6,123 nucleotides of DNA from J088 sp003695505 [NCBI: Candidatus Dadabacteria bacterium]. Its GTDB lineage: Bacteria > J088. The DNA is taken from assembly GCA_003695505.1 (NCBI GenBank), contig RFIY01000312.1, positions 1 through 6,123 on the forward strand, written 5' to 3'. The notes below the pieces were generated by a model, which was not told the origin of the DNA, did not search any database, and saw only the letters and a program-made list of their open reading frames with translations. Every line of letters starts with the position of its first letter. Position 1 is the first letter of the stretch. Of the stretch, positions 5,956 through 6,123 are shown piece by piece. A program made the position numbers and the translations under genes.

Positions 5956-6123
5956 CTGCCCTCATCGTCCCAACGGCGCCTCACCCTGGTCGTCAAGCAT
6001 GAAAACGCGGCGGCCGCAAGTGGTTGTGTGTTCAGATCTTCATCGTTCCTCCTGATCTGGATCTGGACAGAGAGAATCCTTCAGACCGTTGTCGGTAGTC
6101 AAGCATTCGCCGTCGTTGCGGCA
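5956..6123. other. Right-edge stretch with no assignable gene
   Basis: No complete gene is visible here. After the TAG at 5953-5955 the same plus-strand frame stays open to the edge for 56 codons, with a possible GTG start at 6028. On the minus strand, a frame open from the edge ends at TGA 6042-6040 and could be the tail of a convergent gene. Neither has a recognisable sequence. A degenerate FNR-like site (CTGAT-CTGG-ATCTG, 6052-6065) and a tandem GATCTG pair (6054-6065) are present. No GC stem with a T-tract was found, so the end of the rightward transcript cannot be placed. Confidence 0.3.

Noticed and set aside
6032-6043. Strong AGGAGG followed by a three-codon minus-strand ORF (ATG-AAG-ATC-TGA)
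   Set aside because: The spacing of 4 nt is short, there is no downstream gene in phase to regulate, and so short a match can arise by chance.
5953-6123. Possible stop-codon readthrough of the four-cysteine gene, because its frame stays open after TAG
   Set aside because: In GC-rich DNA 56 open codons are not rare; there is no readthrough context or recognisable domain in the extension.

Overview
The window reads as chromosomal DNA of a GC-rich, Gram-negative proteobacterium, most likely a gammaproteobacterium. The reasons are Lgt (lipoprotein modification), a HinT-type HIT protein, an HtpX-like membrane protease and an FNR/Anr-type operator. The taxon call is an inference from gene content. 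No tRNA, rRNA, CRISPR, insertion sequence or phage gene was seen.

Layout. The left part (1-2667) is a leftward (minus-strand) cluster. It holds a long M48 (HtpX-like) membrane protease with a C-terminal extension, then a 115-residue HIT protein whose start overlaps the protease stop (ATGA), then the first 114 codons of a membrane protein with a ZIP-transporter-like fourth helix that runs off the left edge. A 90-bp divergent gap (2668-2757) carries a good extended -10 element for the rightward genes. lgt (2758-3639) follows, encoding prolipoprotein diacylglyceryl transferase with a strongly basic C-terminal tail.

After a 190-bp non-coding gap, the right part (3830-5955) holds a two-gene unit. 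The gap contains a small GC-rich hairpin just after lgt and a perfect FNR-type palindrome (TTGAT-N4-ATCAA) about 70 bp before the next gene. The first gene encodes a 537-residue fusion: a di-haem cytochrome b membrane domain with all four histidine ligands, two [4Fe-4S] ferredoxin motifs, and an MvhD/FlpD-like iron-sulphur domain. The second overlaps it by ATGA and encodes a 171-residue exported or membrane-anchored protein with four cysteines, of no family I recognise.

How it fits together. The protease, HIT and ZIP-like genes and lgt look like ordinary housekeeping genes. The interesting part is the right-hand pair: a single-polypeptide electron conduit from the quinone pool through b haems to cytoplasmic Fe-S clusters, ending in a module that in methanogens docks to HdrA-type flavoproteins. 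It appears to be switched on at low oxygen and is made together with an uncharacterised cysteine-containing envelope protein. No soluble partner (HdrA-like, hydrogenase or NAD(P)H-flavoprotein) is visible here, so the electron acceptor or donor remains open.
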